A stretch of DNA of 9,156 nucleotides. It comes from Agromyces sp. GTDB taxonomy: Bacteria > Actinomycetota > Actinomycetes > Actinomycetales > Microbacteriaceae. Positions 1 to 7,720 of this stretch are shown here, one piece after another (position 1 is the first letter of the stretch; every line of letters starts with the position of its first letter). The stretch lies in contig JAPSJU010000070.1 in assembly GCA_031178025.1 (NCBI GenBank), positions 1 to 9,156 on the forward strand, read 5' to 3'. A program made the position numbers and the translations under genes. The notes below the pieces were generated by a model that saw nothing but the letters and a program-made list of their open reading frames with translations, did not search any database and was not told the origin of the DNA.

Positions 1-599
1 GTCTTGCCGGTGCCACCCGCTCCGGTGACGAGGAGGTTGCGTCGCTCGGCGACCGCCTCGCGCAGGAGCCGCTCCTGGTCGGGGTCGAGCATGCCGGCCC
101 GGGCGAGCGCGGCGAGCGGGAATCCGGCGGCACGCGGAATCCGCACCGAGAGCGCGGTGCCGCTCGTCGAGACCGGCGGCAGCACGGCGTGCACGCGGAT
201 GCCCCGGCCCAGCCGCACGTCGACGGCAGGCGTCGCCTCGTCGATGTGACGCCCGCCACGCGCGATCAGCTGCACCGCGAGCGCACGCACCTCGTCTTCG
301 TCGGCCGTCCACCTCGGCTCGGGCTCGGGGCCGGCGCCCCGGTCGACCCAGAGCCCGGACGGACCGTTCACGAACAGGTCGGTGACGGGGCCGGTCGCCG
401 CGAAGCCGGCGAGCGGTCCGAGCACCGAGAGCTCGGCGGCCGATGCGGTCGACTCCGTCACGTTCGGCCGCCCCTCCATCGCCCGAGCCTCCGAGCCATG
501 GGCAGGCACGCCGGAGGATCGAGCCGGCCGGCTCGCCGGCGTGACCGAGGAGCCGGGGCCTCGTTGCCAGGAGGGCGTCGCGACGAAGGGGGTGGTCAT
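1..599 (-). CDS. tadA: TadA/CpaF-family secretion ATPase, N-terminal part (runs off window)
   Basis: About 200 codons are visible; the rest lies beyond position 1. Reading the minus strand from ATG 599-597 gives a low-complexity N-terminus (residues 1-55), then the N-terminal domain of Flp-pilus/type II secretion ATPases: LGPLAG near 60, VTDLFVNGP 72-80, LWVDRG 83-88, HAVLPPVSTSGTALSVRIPR 137-156. Walker A GAGGTGKT (193-200) sits exactly at the edge. Known of the family: a cytoplasmic hexameric ATPase that powers assembly of Flp/Tad pili or related secretion; in actinobacteria the type is often called helicase/secretion-neighbourhood ATPase (Rv3659c-like). Walker B, Asp and His boxes are outside the window, so an intact enzyme cannot be confirmed. 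No Shine-Dalgarno precedes ATG 599, but a -10-like TACCGT ends 6 nt before it, so a leaderless mRNA is plausible. An internal ATG at 479-477 (Met41) is an alternative start that would drop the low-complexity segment. The CpaE-like gene (ssd) usual at this spot in mycobacteria is not seen. Confidence 0.88.
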   Translation of the reverse strand, partial: MTTPFVATPSWQRGPGSSVTPASRPARSSGVPAHGSEARAMEGRPNVTESTASAAELSVLGPLAGFAATGPVTDLFVNGPSGLWVDRGAGPEPEPRWTADEDEVRALAVQLIARGGRHIDEATPAVDVRLGRGIRVHAVLPPVSTSGTALSVRIPRAAGFPLAALARAGMLDPDQERLLREAVAERRNLLVTGAGGTGK

Positions 600-605
600 G
601 CGACG

Positions 606-611
606 ACGGTA
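606..611 (-). promoter_or_regulatory. Candidate -10 element for leaderless tadA mRNA
   Basis: On the minus strand TACCGT (TANNNT type) lies 6 nt upstream of the A of ATG 599, the distance expected if transcription begins at the start codon. No clear -35 hexamer is visible 16-19 bp upstream. The lack of any purine-rich ribosome site before ATG 599 supports the idea, but a start at Met41 (479) would make this element irrelevant. Confidence 0.35.
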
Positions 612-662
612 GGGCGGCCCAGGGCGAAGGCGCCGTCCGATCGTGCACCGGAGCGGGGCGAG

Positions 663-688
663 CCTCCTCCGCACCGTTGTGGAGGAGG
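663..688 (-). terminator. Strong GGAGGAGG hairpin between 6C RNA and tadA
   Basis: CCTCCTCCGCA (663-673) and TGTGGAGGAGG (678-688) form an 11-bp stem with one G-T pair and a 4-nt loop. It lies downstream of the 6C RNA and about 64 nt upstream of the tadA start, on the same transcript path. There is no T-run on either strand, so it would be a U-less actinobacterial-type terminator, an RNA-processing or attenuation structure, or a DNA operator. The hairpin itself is certain from the sequence; its role is inferred. Confidence 0.5.
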
Positions 689-721
689 ACTCGACGGACC
701 GGGCTCTCGGGAATGCGCCCG

Positions 722-828
722 TTAACAGAAGGGGGCGGCACCCATTGGGGGGAACAGGTGCCGCCTCGGCAGCGCAAGGATTGGGGGGAACCACAGGCGC
801 TGCAGGCCACGAAACGAGTGTTCGGGCG
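722..828 (-). ncRNA. 6C-type small RNA (two C6-loop hairpins)
   Basis: On the minus strand there are two consecutive perfect stems. The first has GCAGCGC/GCGCTGC arms (803-797 and 775-769). The second has GGCGGCACC/GGTGCCGCC arms (765-757 and 742-734). Both loops carry the identical 12-mer GTTCCCCCCAAT (791-780 and 755-744), so each displays six cytosines. Two adjacent hairpins with at least six C in each loop is the defining architecture of 6C RNA (Rfam RF01066; B11 in M. tuberculosis). The second hairpin is followed by CCCTTCTGTT (to about 722), a weak U-rich trail that could end the RNA. A promoter just upstream predicts a start near 828, giving about 105 nt, close to the 93 nt I recall for B11. 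Known of the class: a trans-acting regulator whose C-rich loops are thought to pair with G-rich mRNA sites. Its place beside tadA matches the mycobacterial arrangement. Exact ends are inferred. Confidence 0.82.
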
Positions 829-834
829 GTACTC

Positions 835-862
835 AGTGTACGGCGTGGGGGTCGATGCGCAA
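835..862 (-). promoter_or_regulatory. Promoter of the 6C RNA
   Basis: Minus strand: -35 TTGCGC (862-857), 16-bp spacer, -10 TACACT (840-835). The -10 fits the actinobacterial TANNNT consensus and the -35 keeps TTG. Expected start is near 828, 25 nt upstream of the first 6C stem. An A-rich stretch (GAAAATG, 870-864) just above the -35 could act as an UP-like element. This is the best-formed promoter in the 600-1061 intergenic region. Confidence 0.6.
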
Positions 863-870
863 GCATTTTC

Positions 871-890
871 TGTCCTCATTTGTGCGGACA
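871..890. promoter_or_regulatory. Inverted repeat TGTCC-N10-GGACA, possible operator
   Basis: TGTCC (871-875) and GGACA (886-890) form a 20-bp interrupted palindrome. Its centre is about 52 bp upstream of the predicted 6C RNA start and lies between the divergent 6C/tadA and acs units. The position would suit an activator of the 6C promoter. The arms are short, so chance is possible, and no regulator family is recognised. Confidence 0.25.
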
Positions 891-997
891 CACAGGCTTC
901 TCCCCGTACCCGCACAGCAGCGGCCCGCGCCGCCGCGTGCAGGACCTCCGTCGACCGGGCGGAACGGATCCGGGACGAGCACCGCGTGACCGCGAGG

Positions 998-1003
998 TAG
1001 TGT
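998..1003 (+). promoter_or_regulatory. Candidate -10 element for acs
   Basis: TAGTGT matches TANNNT and is the only such hexamer I find on the plus strand between the 6C promoter and acs. It would give a leader of about 50 nt. No convincing -35 lies 16-18 bp upstream, so the promoter may need an activator, or the real one may be elsewhere. Confidence 0.3.
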
Positions 1004-1061
1004 GCTGGTTGGGGCAGGCGGCCCACCGATCACGCAATCGCGAAGGAGCGACCGGAGAACC

Positions 1062-3017
<1,956 letters not shown>

Positions 3018-3025
3018 GGTCTCGA

Positions 3026-3071
3026 ACGACGGATGCCGCGGCGGGAGCGATCCCTCCGCGGCATCCGTCGT
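3026..3071. terminator. Bidirectional hairpin terminator between acs and the Rid operon
   Basis: Perfect 16-bp inverted repeat: ACGACGGATGCCGCGG (3026-3041) and its complement (3056-3071), with a 14-nt loop that itself contains GGGA/TCCC. It lies between two converging genes, 9 bp after the acs stop and 21 bp from the end of the Rid gene. No T-run follows on either side, as is common for high-GC actinobacterial terminators. Confidence 0.85.
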
Positions 3072-3091
3072 CCGGGTGCGTCGAGCTGCGG

Positions 3092-3562
3092 CTACGCGAA
3101 CTCGACGATCAGCTCGAGCTCCACGGGCGAGTCGAGCGGAAGCACCGAGACGCCCACGGCGGAGCGCGCGTGCCGCCCCGCGTCGCCGAAGACCTCGCCG
3201 AGCAGCTCGGACGCGCCGTTGATCACGCCGGGCTGCCCGGTGAACGAGGGGTCGGATGCCACGAAGCCGACGAGCTTCACGATGCGCGTGACGCGGTCGA
3301 GCGAGCCGAGCTCGGCCCGCACGGCCGCGAGCGCGTTGAGCACGCACGTGCGTGCGTATCCCTTCGCGTCGTCGGCCGTGACGAGGCCCTCCCCCGCGCC
3401 GACCTTGCCGGTCGCCGGCAACGCGCCCGCGACGAACGGCAGCTGTCCCGAGGTGTACACGTACGGACCGGTCACGAGGGCAGGCACGTAGGCGGCGACG
3501 GGCGGCGCCACATCGGGGAGCTCGATGCCGAGTTCGGCGAGGCGCGCCTCGGCCGACGCCAT
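3092..3562 (-). CDS. Rid family protein (YjgF/YER057c/UK114), Rv3678c-like
   Basis: 156 aa, somewhat longer than canonical RidA (about 130). Visible family features: TGPYVYTSGQLP (31-42) at the start of the Rid fold, RIVKLVGFVAS (93-103), and the C-terminal HARSAVGVSVLPLDSPVELE (131-150). In that last segment Arg133 matches the Arg that binds the substrate carboxylate in active RidA proteins, and an acidic residue follows near 148-150. Known of the family: trimeric cytosolic enzymes that hydrolyse reactive enamine/imine intermediates, though many subgroups have no assigned substrate; older 'endoribonuclease L-PSP' labels are unreliable. Its ATG overlaps the stop of the upstream DUF4177 gene by one base (TGATG), with GAGGG about 9 nt before the start, so the two are translationally coupled. 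It converges on acs and shares its terminator. The family is confident; the substrate is unknown. Confidence 0.92.
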   Translation of the reverse strand: MASAEARLAELGIELPDVAPPVAAYVPALVTGPYVYTSGQLPFVAGALPATGKVGAGEGLVTADDAKGYARTCVLNALAAVRAELGSLDRVTRIVKLVGFVASDPSFTGQPGVINGASELLGEVFGDAGRHARSAVGVSVLPLDSPVELELIVEFA

Positions 3563-3789
3563 CAGGCGTCGCCCTCGAACTGCTTGGCCGCCTGCGCGGC
3601 AGCGGCGGTGCCCGCGGATGCGGCGGCCGACGACTCGCCGCCCACGGGGCGCTTCAGGTAGGCGACGAGTCCGCCCTCGGGCCCCTGCACGATCTGCACG
3701 AGCTCCCAGCCCTCGGAGCCCCAGTTGTTCAGGATGGCCGCGGTGTTGTGGATGAGCAGCGGGGTGGTGATGTACTCCCAGGCCTGCAT
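3562..3789 (-). CDS. Small DUF4177 domain protein
   Basis: 75 aa. The first 50 residues form the DUF4177 domain: MQAWEYITTPLLIHNTAAIL, then NNWGSEGWELVQIV (21-34) and LVAYLKRP (41-48). The tail (51-75) is Ala/Ser-rich and probably disordered. No signal peptide or membrane segment, so likely cytosolic. Start: ATG 3789-3787 has GAGGA six nt upstream; the open frame continues upstream to 3909 but that extension is unlike the family. The function of DUF4177 is not known. It is the first gene of a two-gene operon with the Rid protein (TGATG overlap) and diverges from ponA2. A short protein of the same type sits beside the Rid gene in mycobacteria (Rv3678A, from memory), which hints at a functional link, for example a Rid partner. 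Confidence 0.88.
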   Translation of the reverse strand: MQAWEYITTPLLIHNTAAILNNWGSEGWELVQIVQGPEGGLVAYLKRPVGGESSAAASAGTAAAAQAAKQFEGDA

Positions 3790-3840
3790 GCGAGGTCCTC
3801 GTCTCTGATCTGCGGATGAGCGTGTGGCGTCGACGACCGG

Positions 3841-3879
3841 CGTTCGCGGCGGAATCCGAGGCTCGTTCCCGCCGGAATC
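3841..3879. repeat. Imperfect 16-bp direct repeat in the divergent ponA2/DUF4177 promoter region
   Basis: Two copies, CGTTCGCGGCGGAATC (3841-3856) and CGTTCCCGCCGGAATC (3864-3879), match at 14 of 16 positions and start 23 bp apart, about two helical turns. They lie in the 163-bp gap between divergent genes, where no clear promoter for the DUF4177-Rid operon is visible. A tandem binding site for a regulator is possible but not shown. Confidence 0.4.
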
Positions 3880-3939
3880 GGCGTGTCGGGCCGAGGACGG
3901 CGCACGCATCCCGTAGCGGGTTTTGTCAGCCTTCTCGGT

Positions 3940-3945
3940 TAAGCT
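3940..3945 (+). promoter_or_regulatory. Candidate -10 element for ponA2 (leaderless)
   Basis: TAAGCT (TANNNT) ends 7 nt before ATG 3953, so transcription could begin at or next to the start codon. No Shine-Dalgarno precedes that ATG. A TTGTCA at 3923-3928 resembles a -35 but is only 11 bp from this -10; it is 18 bp from a poorer CACTAT (3947-3952). Which pair is used cannot be settled by eye. Confidence 0.4.
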
Positions 3946-3952
3946 CCACTAT

Positions 3953-6541
3953 ATGTCTGCCCAAAAACGTACGATGAGCGACGTCGGAGCCGGAGTCCTC
4001 GGCTTCGTCGGCATGAGCGCCCTCGCCGGCGTGCTCGTCACCGCTGCGGTGACCCCCGCCCTCGCCGTCACCGGTATGGCCGCCAACAACAGCATCTCGA
4101 TGTTCGAGAACCTGCCCGGCTACCTGGACATCAACGACCTGTCGGAGAAGACCGACATCTACGCCATGCAGCCCGACGGCTCGGCAGCGCATCTCGCATC
4201 GTTCTTCGAGGAGAACCGCGAAGAGGTCGAGTGGGATGCCATCAGCCAGTACGTGAAGGATGCCGCGATCGCCGGTGAGGACCCGCGGTTCTACGAGCAC
4301 GGCGGCATCGACATCCAGGGCACCGTGCGCGCCGCGCTCAACGAGTACGTCATCGGCGGCGCCACGCAGGGCGGCTCCTCCATCACCCAGCAGTACGTCA
4401 AGAACGTGCTCATCAACAACGGCGTGAAGGAAGCGACGACCGAGGAGGAGAAGGAGGCGGCGTACGATGCCGCCACCGCGACGACTCCCGAGCGCAAGCT
4501 CAAGGAGATGCGGTACGCGATCGCCCTCGAGAAGAAGTTCTCGAAGGACGAGATCCTCAAGGGCTACCTCAACATCGCCGCCTTCGGCGGCCGCGTCTAC
4601 GGCATCGAGTCGGCTGCGAACTACTACTTCGCCAAGAGCGCCGCGGACATCACGCTGCCCGAGGCCGCGAGCCTCATCGCGATCGTGAACAATCCGGAGA
4701 AGTTCCGCCTCGACTACCCCGACAGCGAGACGAACGGCGTCAACTCGGTGAACGACAAGGGCGAGCCGACGCCGTACGCCGCCAACAAGGAGCGGCGCGA
4801 CTACATCCTCGAGCAGATGCTCAAGGAGAAGAAGATCACGCAGGAGGAGCACGACGCTGCCGTCGCGACGCCCATCGCCCCGGTGATCACCGAGCCGAGC
4901 ACCGGCTGCCAGACCGCGCAGGGCAGCGCCTTCTTCTGCGACTACGTGAAGAACGTGATCCTCAACGAGTTCGACGATCCGGCGACCGACGTCGACGAGG
5001 GGTCGCGGATGCTCCGCGAGGGCGGCCTGCAGATCTACACCACCCTCGACCTCGAACTGCAGAACCGAGCCGAGACGGCGATCGCCGAGAACGTCCCCTA
5101 CACCGATCCGCGGTTCGCCGTCGGCTCGGTGGCCGTGACGGTGCAGCCGGGAACCGGCAAGATCCTGGCGATGGCGCAGAACAAGAAGTACACCGAGGAT
5201 CCCGATGTCGCTGCGGCGGATCCGACGTACACCTCGGTGAACTACAGCACGGACTTCAACTACGGCGGCTCGAGCGGACTGCAGCCCGGCTCGACGTACA
5301 AGGTGTTCACGCTCGCGGAGTGGCTGAACCAGGGCCATTCGCTGACGGAGTCGTTCAACGGGTCGCGGCGCGGCTTCTCGTCGTTCACCGACAGCTGCAA
5401 CGGCGACTGGAGCGGTGAGCCCTACAACCCGCGCAACGACGACGGTCGGATCGCGTACAACGCCGTGGACGCCACGAAGTGGTCGGTCAACTCGAGCTTC
5501 ATGGCGATGGCGCAGCAGCTCGACCTCTGCAAGATCAAGCAGACGGCGCAGGCGTTCGGCATCCACCGTGCCGACGGCGGCGAACTGCAGATGAACCCGT
5601 CCGACGTGCTCGGCACGCAGGAGATCGCGCCGGTCACGATGGCGGCGGCGTTCGCGGGCATCGCGAACAACGGCACGACGTGCACCCCCATCGCGATCGA
5701 GCGCATCGTGAACGCGAAGGGCGAGGAGATCACGCCCCCCGCATCGACCTGCACGCAGTCGGTCACGCCCGAGGTCGCCCATGCGATGGCCTACGCCATG
5801 CAGGAGACGTTCGCCGGCGGCGGCACCGCCGTGGCGTCCAACACGTACACGGGCGTGCCGCACATCGGCAAGACCGGCACGACGGACGGCGCGAAGGACA
5901 CGTGGATGATCGGCGCGAGCACCAAGGCCGCCACGGCGGTCTGGGTCGGCAACGTCGTGGGCGACGCGAACCTTCGCGATCTGTGGTTCGACAGCGGCGG
6001 GGCCGCCACCGCGCGTCACCGGATCTGGCCGGCCATCATGGAGGTCGCCGACAACAAGTACGGCGGGGATGCGTTCCCCGAGCCGGATTCCTCCGCGTTC
6101 CGGCAGGTGCTCATCGACATCCCCGAGGTGACCGGGCTCTCGCTCGAAGAAGCGCGGAAGGCGATCGAGGAGGCCGGCTTCGTCTTCGAGGACGGCGGCC
6201 AGCAGGACTCGGATCTGCCCGCCGGAACGGTGTCGGGAACCGACCCGTCGGGTCAGGCGGGTCGCGGCACGACCATCCGGGTCTTCACGAGCAACGGACA
6301 GGGCACGACCGTGCCCGACCTGGCCGGGATGACCTCGCAGGAGGCGAAGTCCGCCCTCGACCAGGCGGGGCTCAAGCTGAAGGCGTCGGGCAATCCGGCT
6401 GCCGAGGCCACGGTCGAGAGCCAGAGCCCGGCTGCGGGCTCGGCGGTGAAGCGCGGCACCGAGGTGACCGTGACCTTCGCCAACCCGGGCGGCGGCGATG
6501 ACGAGGGCGACGAGGGCGACGTCGTGCCGGGCGTCGGTTGA
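3953..6541 (+). CDS. ponA2: Bifunctional penicillin-binding protein (GT51 + transpeptidase + 2 PASTA), PonA2 type
   Basis: 862 aa class A PBP that polymerises and cross-links peptidoglycan outside the membrane. Order: short cytoplasmic N-terminus, membrane anchor about 13-42, GT51 domain with catalytic Glu109 in EDPRFYEHGG, QGGSSITQQ, and second Glu185 in RKLKEMR, followed by FSKDEILKGYLN. A charged segment of about 20 residues (KEATTEEEKEAAYDAAT) lies between the last two GT51 motifs. The transpeptidase has S447TYK450, S511VN513 and K640TG642. Two C-terminal PASTA repeats follow (about 722-786 and 784-848), then an acidic tail (DDEGDEGD). Six cysteines occur outside the membrane (319, 329, 482, 526, 577, 600), suggesting disulfides. 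Start: ATG 3953 is chosen because the upstream TTG at 3923 would overlap the promoter; no ribosome site is visible, so it may be leaderless. The stop abuts or overlaps the next gene, indicating an operon. In M. tuberculosis PonA2 is likewise followed by a phosphoesterase gene (Rv3683). Confidence 0.95.
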   Translation: MSAQKRTMSDVGAGVLGFVGMSALAGVLVTAAVTPALAVTGMAANNSISMFENLPGYLDINDLSEKTDIYAMQPDGSAAHLASFFEENREEVEWDAISQYVKDAAIAGEDPRFYEHGGIDIQGTVRAALNEYVIGGATQGGSSITQQYVKNVLINNGVKEATTEEEKEAAYDAATATTPERKLKEMRYAIALEKKFSKDEILKGYLNIAAFGGRVYGIESAANYYFAKSAADITLPEAASLIAIVNNPEKFRLDYPDSETNGVNSVNDKGEPTPYAANKERRDYILEQMLKEKKITQEEHDAAVATPIAPVITEPSTGCQTAQGSAFFCDYVKNVILNEFDDPATDVDEGSRMLREGGLQIYTTLDLELQNRAETAIAENVPYTDPRFAVGSVAVTVQPGTGKILAMAQNKKYTEDPDVAAADPTYTSVNYSTDFNYGGSSGLQPGSTYKVFTLAEWLNQGHSLTESFNGSRRGFSSFTDSCNGDWSGEPYNPRNDDGRIAYNAVDATKWSVNSSFMAMAQQLDLCKIKQTAQAFGIHRADGGELQMNPSDVLGTQEIAPVTMAAAFAGIANNGTTCTPIAIERIVNAKGEEITPPASTCTQSVTPEVAHAMAYAMQETFAGGGTAVASNTYTGVPHIGKTGTTDGAKDTWMIGASTKAATAVWVGNVVGDANLRDLWFDSGGAATARHRIWPAIMEVADNKYGGDAFPEPDSSAFRQVLIDIPEVTGLSLEEARKAIEEAGFVFEDGGQQDSDLPAGTVSGTDPSGQAGRGTTIRVFTSNGQGTTVPDLAGMTSQEAKSALDQAGLKLKASGNPAAEATVESQSPAAGSAVKRGTEVTVTFANPGGGDDEGDEGDVVPGVG

Positions 6542-6549
6542 CCGGCACC

Positions 6550-7512
6550 ATGGCGCCTGCCGTGCGGATCGCACTCGCGATCGGCGCGGCAGGTGCCGGG
6601 GCGCTCGCCTGGGGAAGCCTCGTCGAACGCACCCGATGGACGCTGCGGCGCGCCGACGTTCCGGTGCTCCCGACCGGGGCGGCACCGATCCGGGTGTTGC
6701 ACATCTCCGACCTCCACATGGCGCCCTGGCAGCGGAAGAAGCAGGAGTGGGTGCGCAGCCTCGCGGCGCTCGAGCCCGATCTCGTCGTCGACACGGGTGA
6801 CAACCTCGGGCACGAGCGAGGCATCGAGGGCATCCGTCGGGCCCTCGAACCGTTCCGTGGCGTTCCCGGCATCTTCGTCAACGGATCGAACGACTACTTC
6901 GGCCCTGCCGTGAAGAACCCCTTCGCGTACTTCGGAGGCCCGTCGGGTCACGTCGCTCGCGCGAATCGCCTCGACATCGGCGAGCTGCACGCCTTCTTCG
7001 CCGAGCTCGGCTGGCGGGACCTCGACAACACGGCGACCGCCATGAACCTGCGCGGTACGCACTTCGAGTTCTTCGGCGTCGACGATCCTCACCGTGGATA
7101 CGACCGCCTCGACCTGATCACGAGCGCGATCGACGAGCTCAGGTCCGACGACGTGCTCGGCGACGACTCGTGGCCCGACGCGGCATCCGCGCCCGCCCGC
7201 CGCCCGACCGTCACGGTCGGCGTCGCGCACGCCCCCTACCAGCGGGTGCTCAACTCGTTCGTGAATCACGGCGCGCAGCTCATGCTGGCCGGGCACACGC
7301 ACGGCGGCCAGGTCTGCGTCCCGGGGCTCGGCGCCCTGGTCACGAACTGCGACATCCCGCGCGACCAGGTGAAGGGGCTCAGCATCTGGCGGCACGGGCT
7401 GCGCTCGGCGTTCCTCAACGTGTCCGCCGGGCTGGGCACCTCGATCTACGCGCCGGTGCGCTTCGCGTGCCCGCCCGAGGCGACGCTGCTGACCCTCGTG
7501 CCGGCCGAGTAG
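6550..7512 (+). CDS. Membrane-anchored calcineurin-like metallophosphoesterase (YkuE/Rv3683 type)
   Basis: 320 aa from ATG 6550. An N-terminal hydrophobic segment (about 5-24) serves as anchor or uncleaved signal, followed by the metallophosphoesterase domain with its metal-binding blocks in order: HISDLH (51-56), GDN (83-85), GSND (112-115), His227 in VAHAP, and GHTHGGQ (248-254). The usual GNHD block reads GSND here, losing the His; my recollection is that actinobacterial homologues often share this. Known of the family: two-metal hydrolases acting on phosphomonoesters or diesters; some related membrane-linked members act on lipid substrates, but no substrate can be assigned here. The start is uncertain: TTG 6538 overlaps the ponA2 stop (TTGA), ATG 6550 lies 8 nt beyond it, and GTG 6562 is also possible; none has a good ribosome site, so translation is probably coupled to ponA2. 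Pairing with a PBP suggests a cell-envelope role (inference). Confidence 0.92.
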   Translation: MAPAVRIALAIGAAGAGALAWGSLVERTRWTLRRADVPVLPTGAAPIRVLHISDLHMAPWQRKKQEWVRSLAALEPDLVVDTGDNLGHERGIEGIRRALEPFRGVPGIFVNGSNDYFGPAVKNPFAYFGGPSGHVARANRLDIGELHAFFAELGWRDLDNTATAMNLRGTHFEFFGVDDPHRGYDRLDLITSAIDELRSDDVLGDDSWPDAASAPARRPTVTVGVAHAPYQRVLNSFVNHGAQLMLAGHTHGGQVCVPGLGALVTNCDIPRDQVKGLSIWRHGLRSAFLNVSAGLGTSIYAPVRFACPPEATLLTLVPAE

Positions 7513-7539
7513 CTGGTCGGGCGGATCCGTTTTATCGGC

Positions 7540-7545
7540 TATCCT
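7540..7545 (+). promoter_or_regulatory. Candidate -10 element for tRNA-Pro
   Basis: TATCCT (TANNNT) lies 21 bp before the mature tRNA 5' end, in the 54-bp gap after the phosphoesterase gene. A short 5' leader removed by RNase P would follow. A good -35 is not evident at 16-18 bp; TGGTCG at 7514-7519 is 20 bp away. Confidence 0.45.
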
Positions 7546-7566
7546 TGTGGAGGCCGCTCAGGCCAC

Positions 7567-7642
<76 letters not shown>

Positions 7643-7645
7643 GGT

Positions 7646-7673
7646 GAAGGCCCCCTCCCAGGAGGGGGCCTTC
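7646..7673. terminator. Hairpin terminator after tRNA-Pro, probably shared with the dehydrogenase gene
   Basis: Arms GAAGGCCCCCTCC (7646-7658) and GGAGGGGGCCTTC (7661-7673) are perfectly complementary over 13 bp; the tip would open to a small loop. It starts 6 nt after the tRNA and 48 nt beyond the stop of the converging minus-strand gene. No T-run on either strand. Confidence 0.85.
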
Positions 7674-7720
7674 GTCATGCCGGGCCGCGTGTGTGCGCAC
7701 GTCGTGCGTCCGCTCGGCGC

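Noticed and set aside
731..791. G-quadruplex potential from the G5/G6 runs on the plus strand
   Set aside because: The G-runs are too far apart for a stable quadruplex and are fully explained as the complement of the 6C RNA loops.
881..894. TGTG-N6-CACA as a possible Crp/GlxR site upstream of acs
   Set aside because: Crp/GlxR sites have TGTG-N8-CACA; the spacing is two bases short and the inner bases do not match.
677..1000. Plus-strand open frame of 107 codons across the intergenic region (with ATG 712 inside it)
   Set aside because: It lies antisense to the 6C RNA, its repeated WGE residues come from the RNA loop repeat, there is no properly spaced ribosome site, and the protein resembles nothing I know.
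3926..6685. Minus-strand open frame of 919 codons opposite ponA2
   Set aside because: Same shadow effect; ponA2 on the plus strand carries all GT51, transpeptidase and PASTA motifs.
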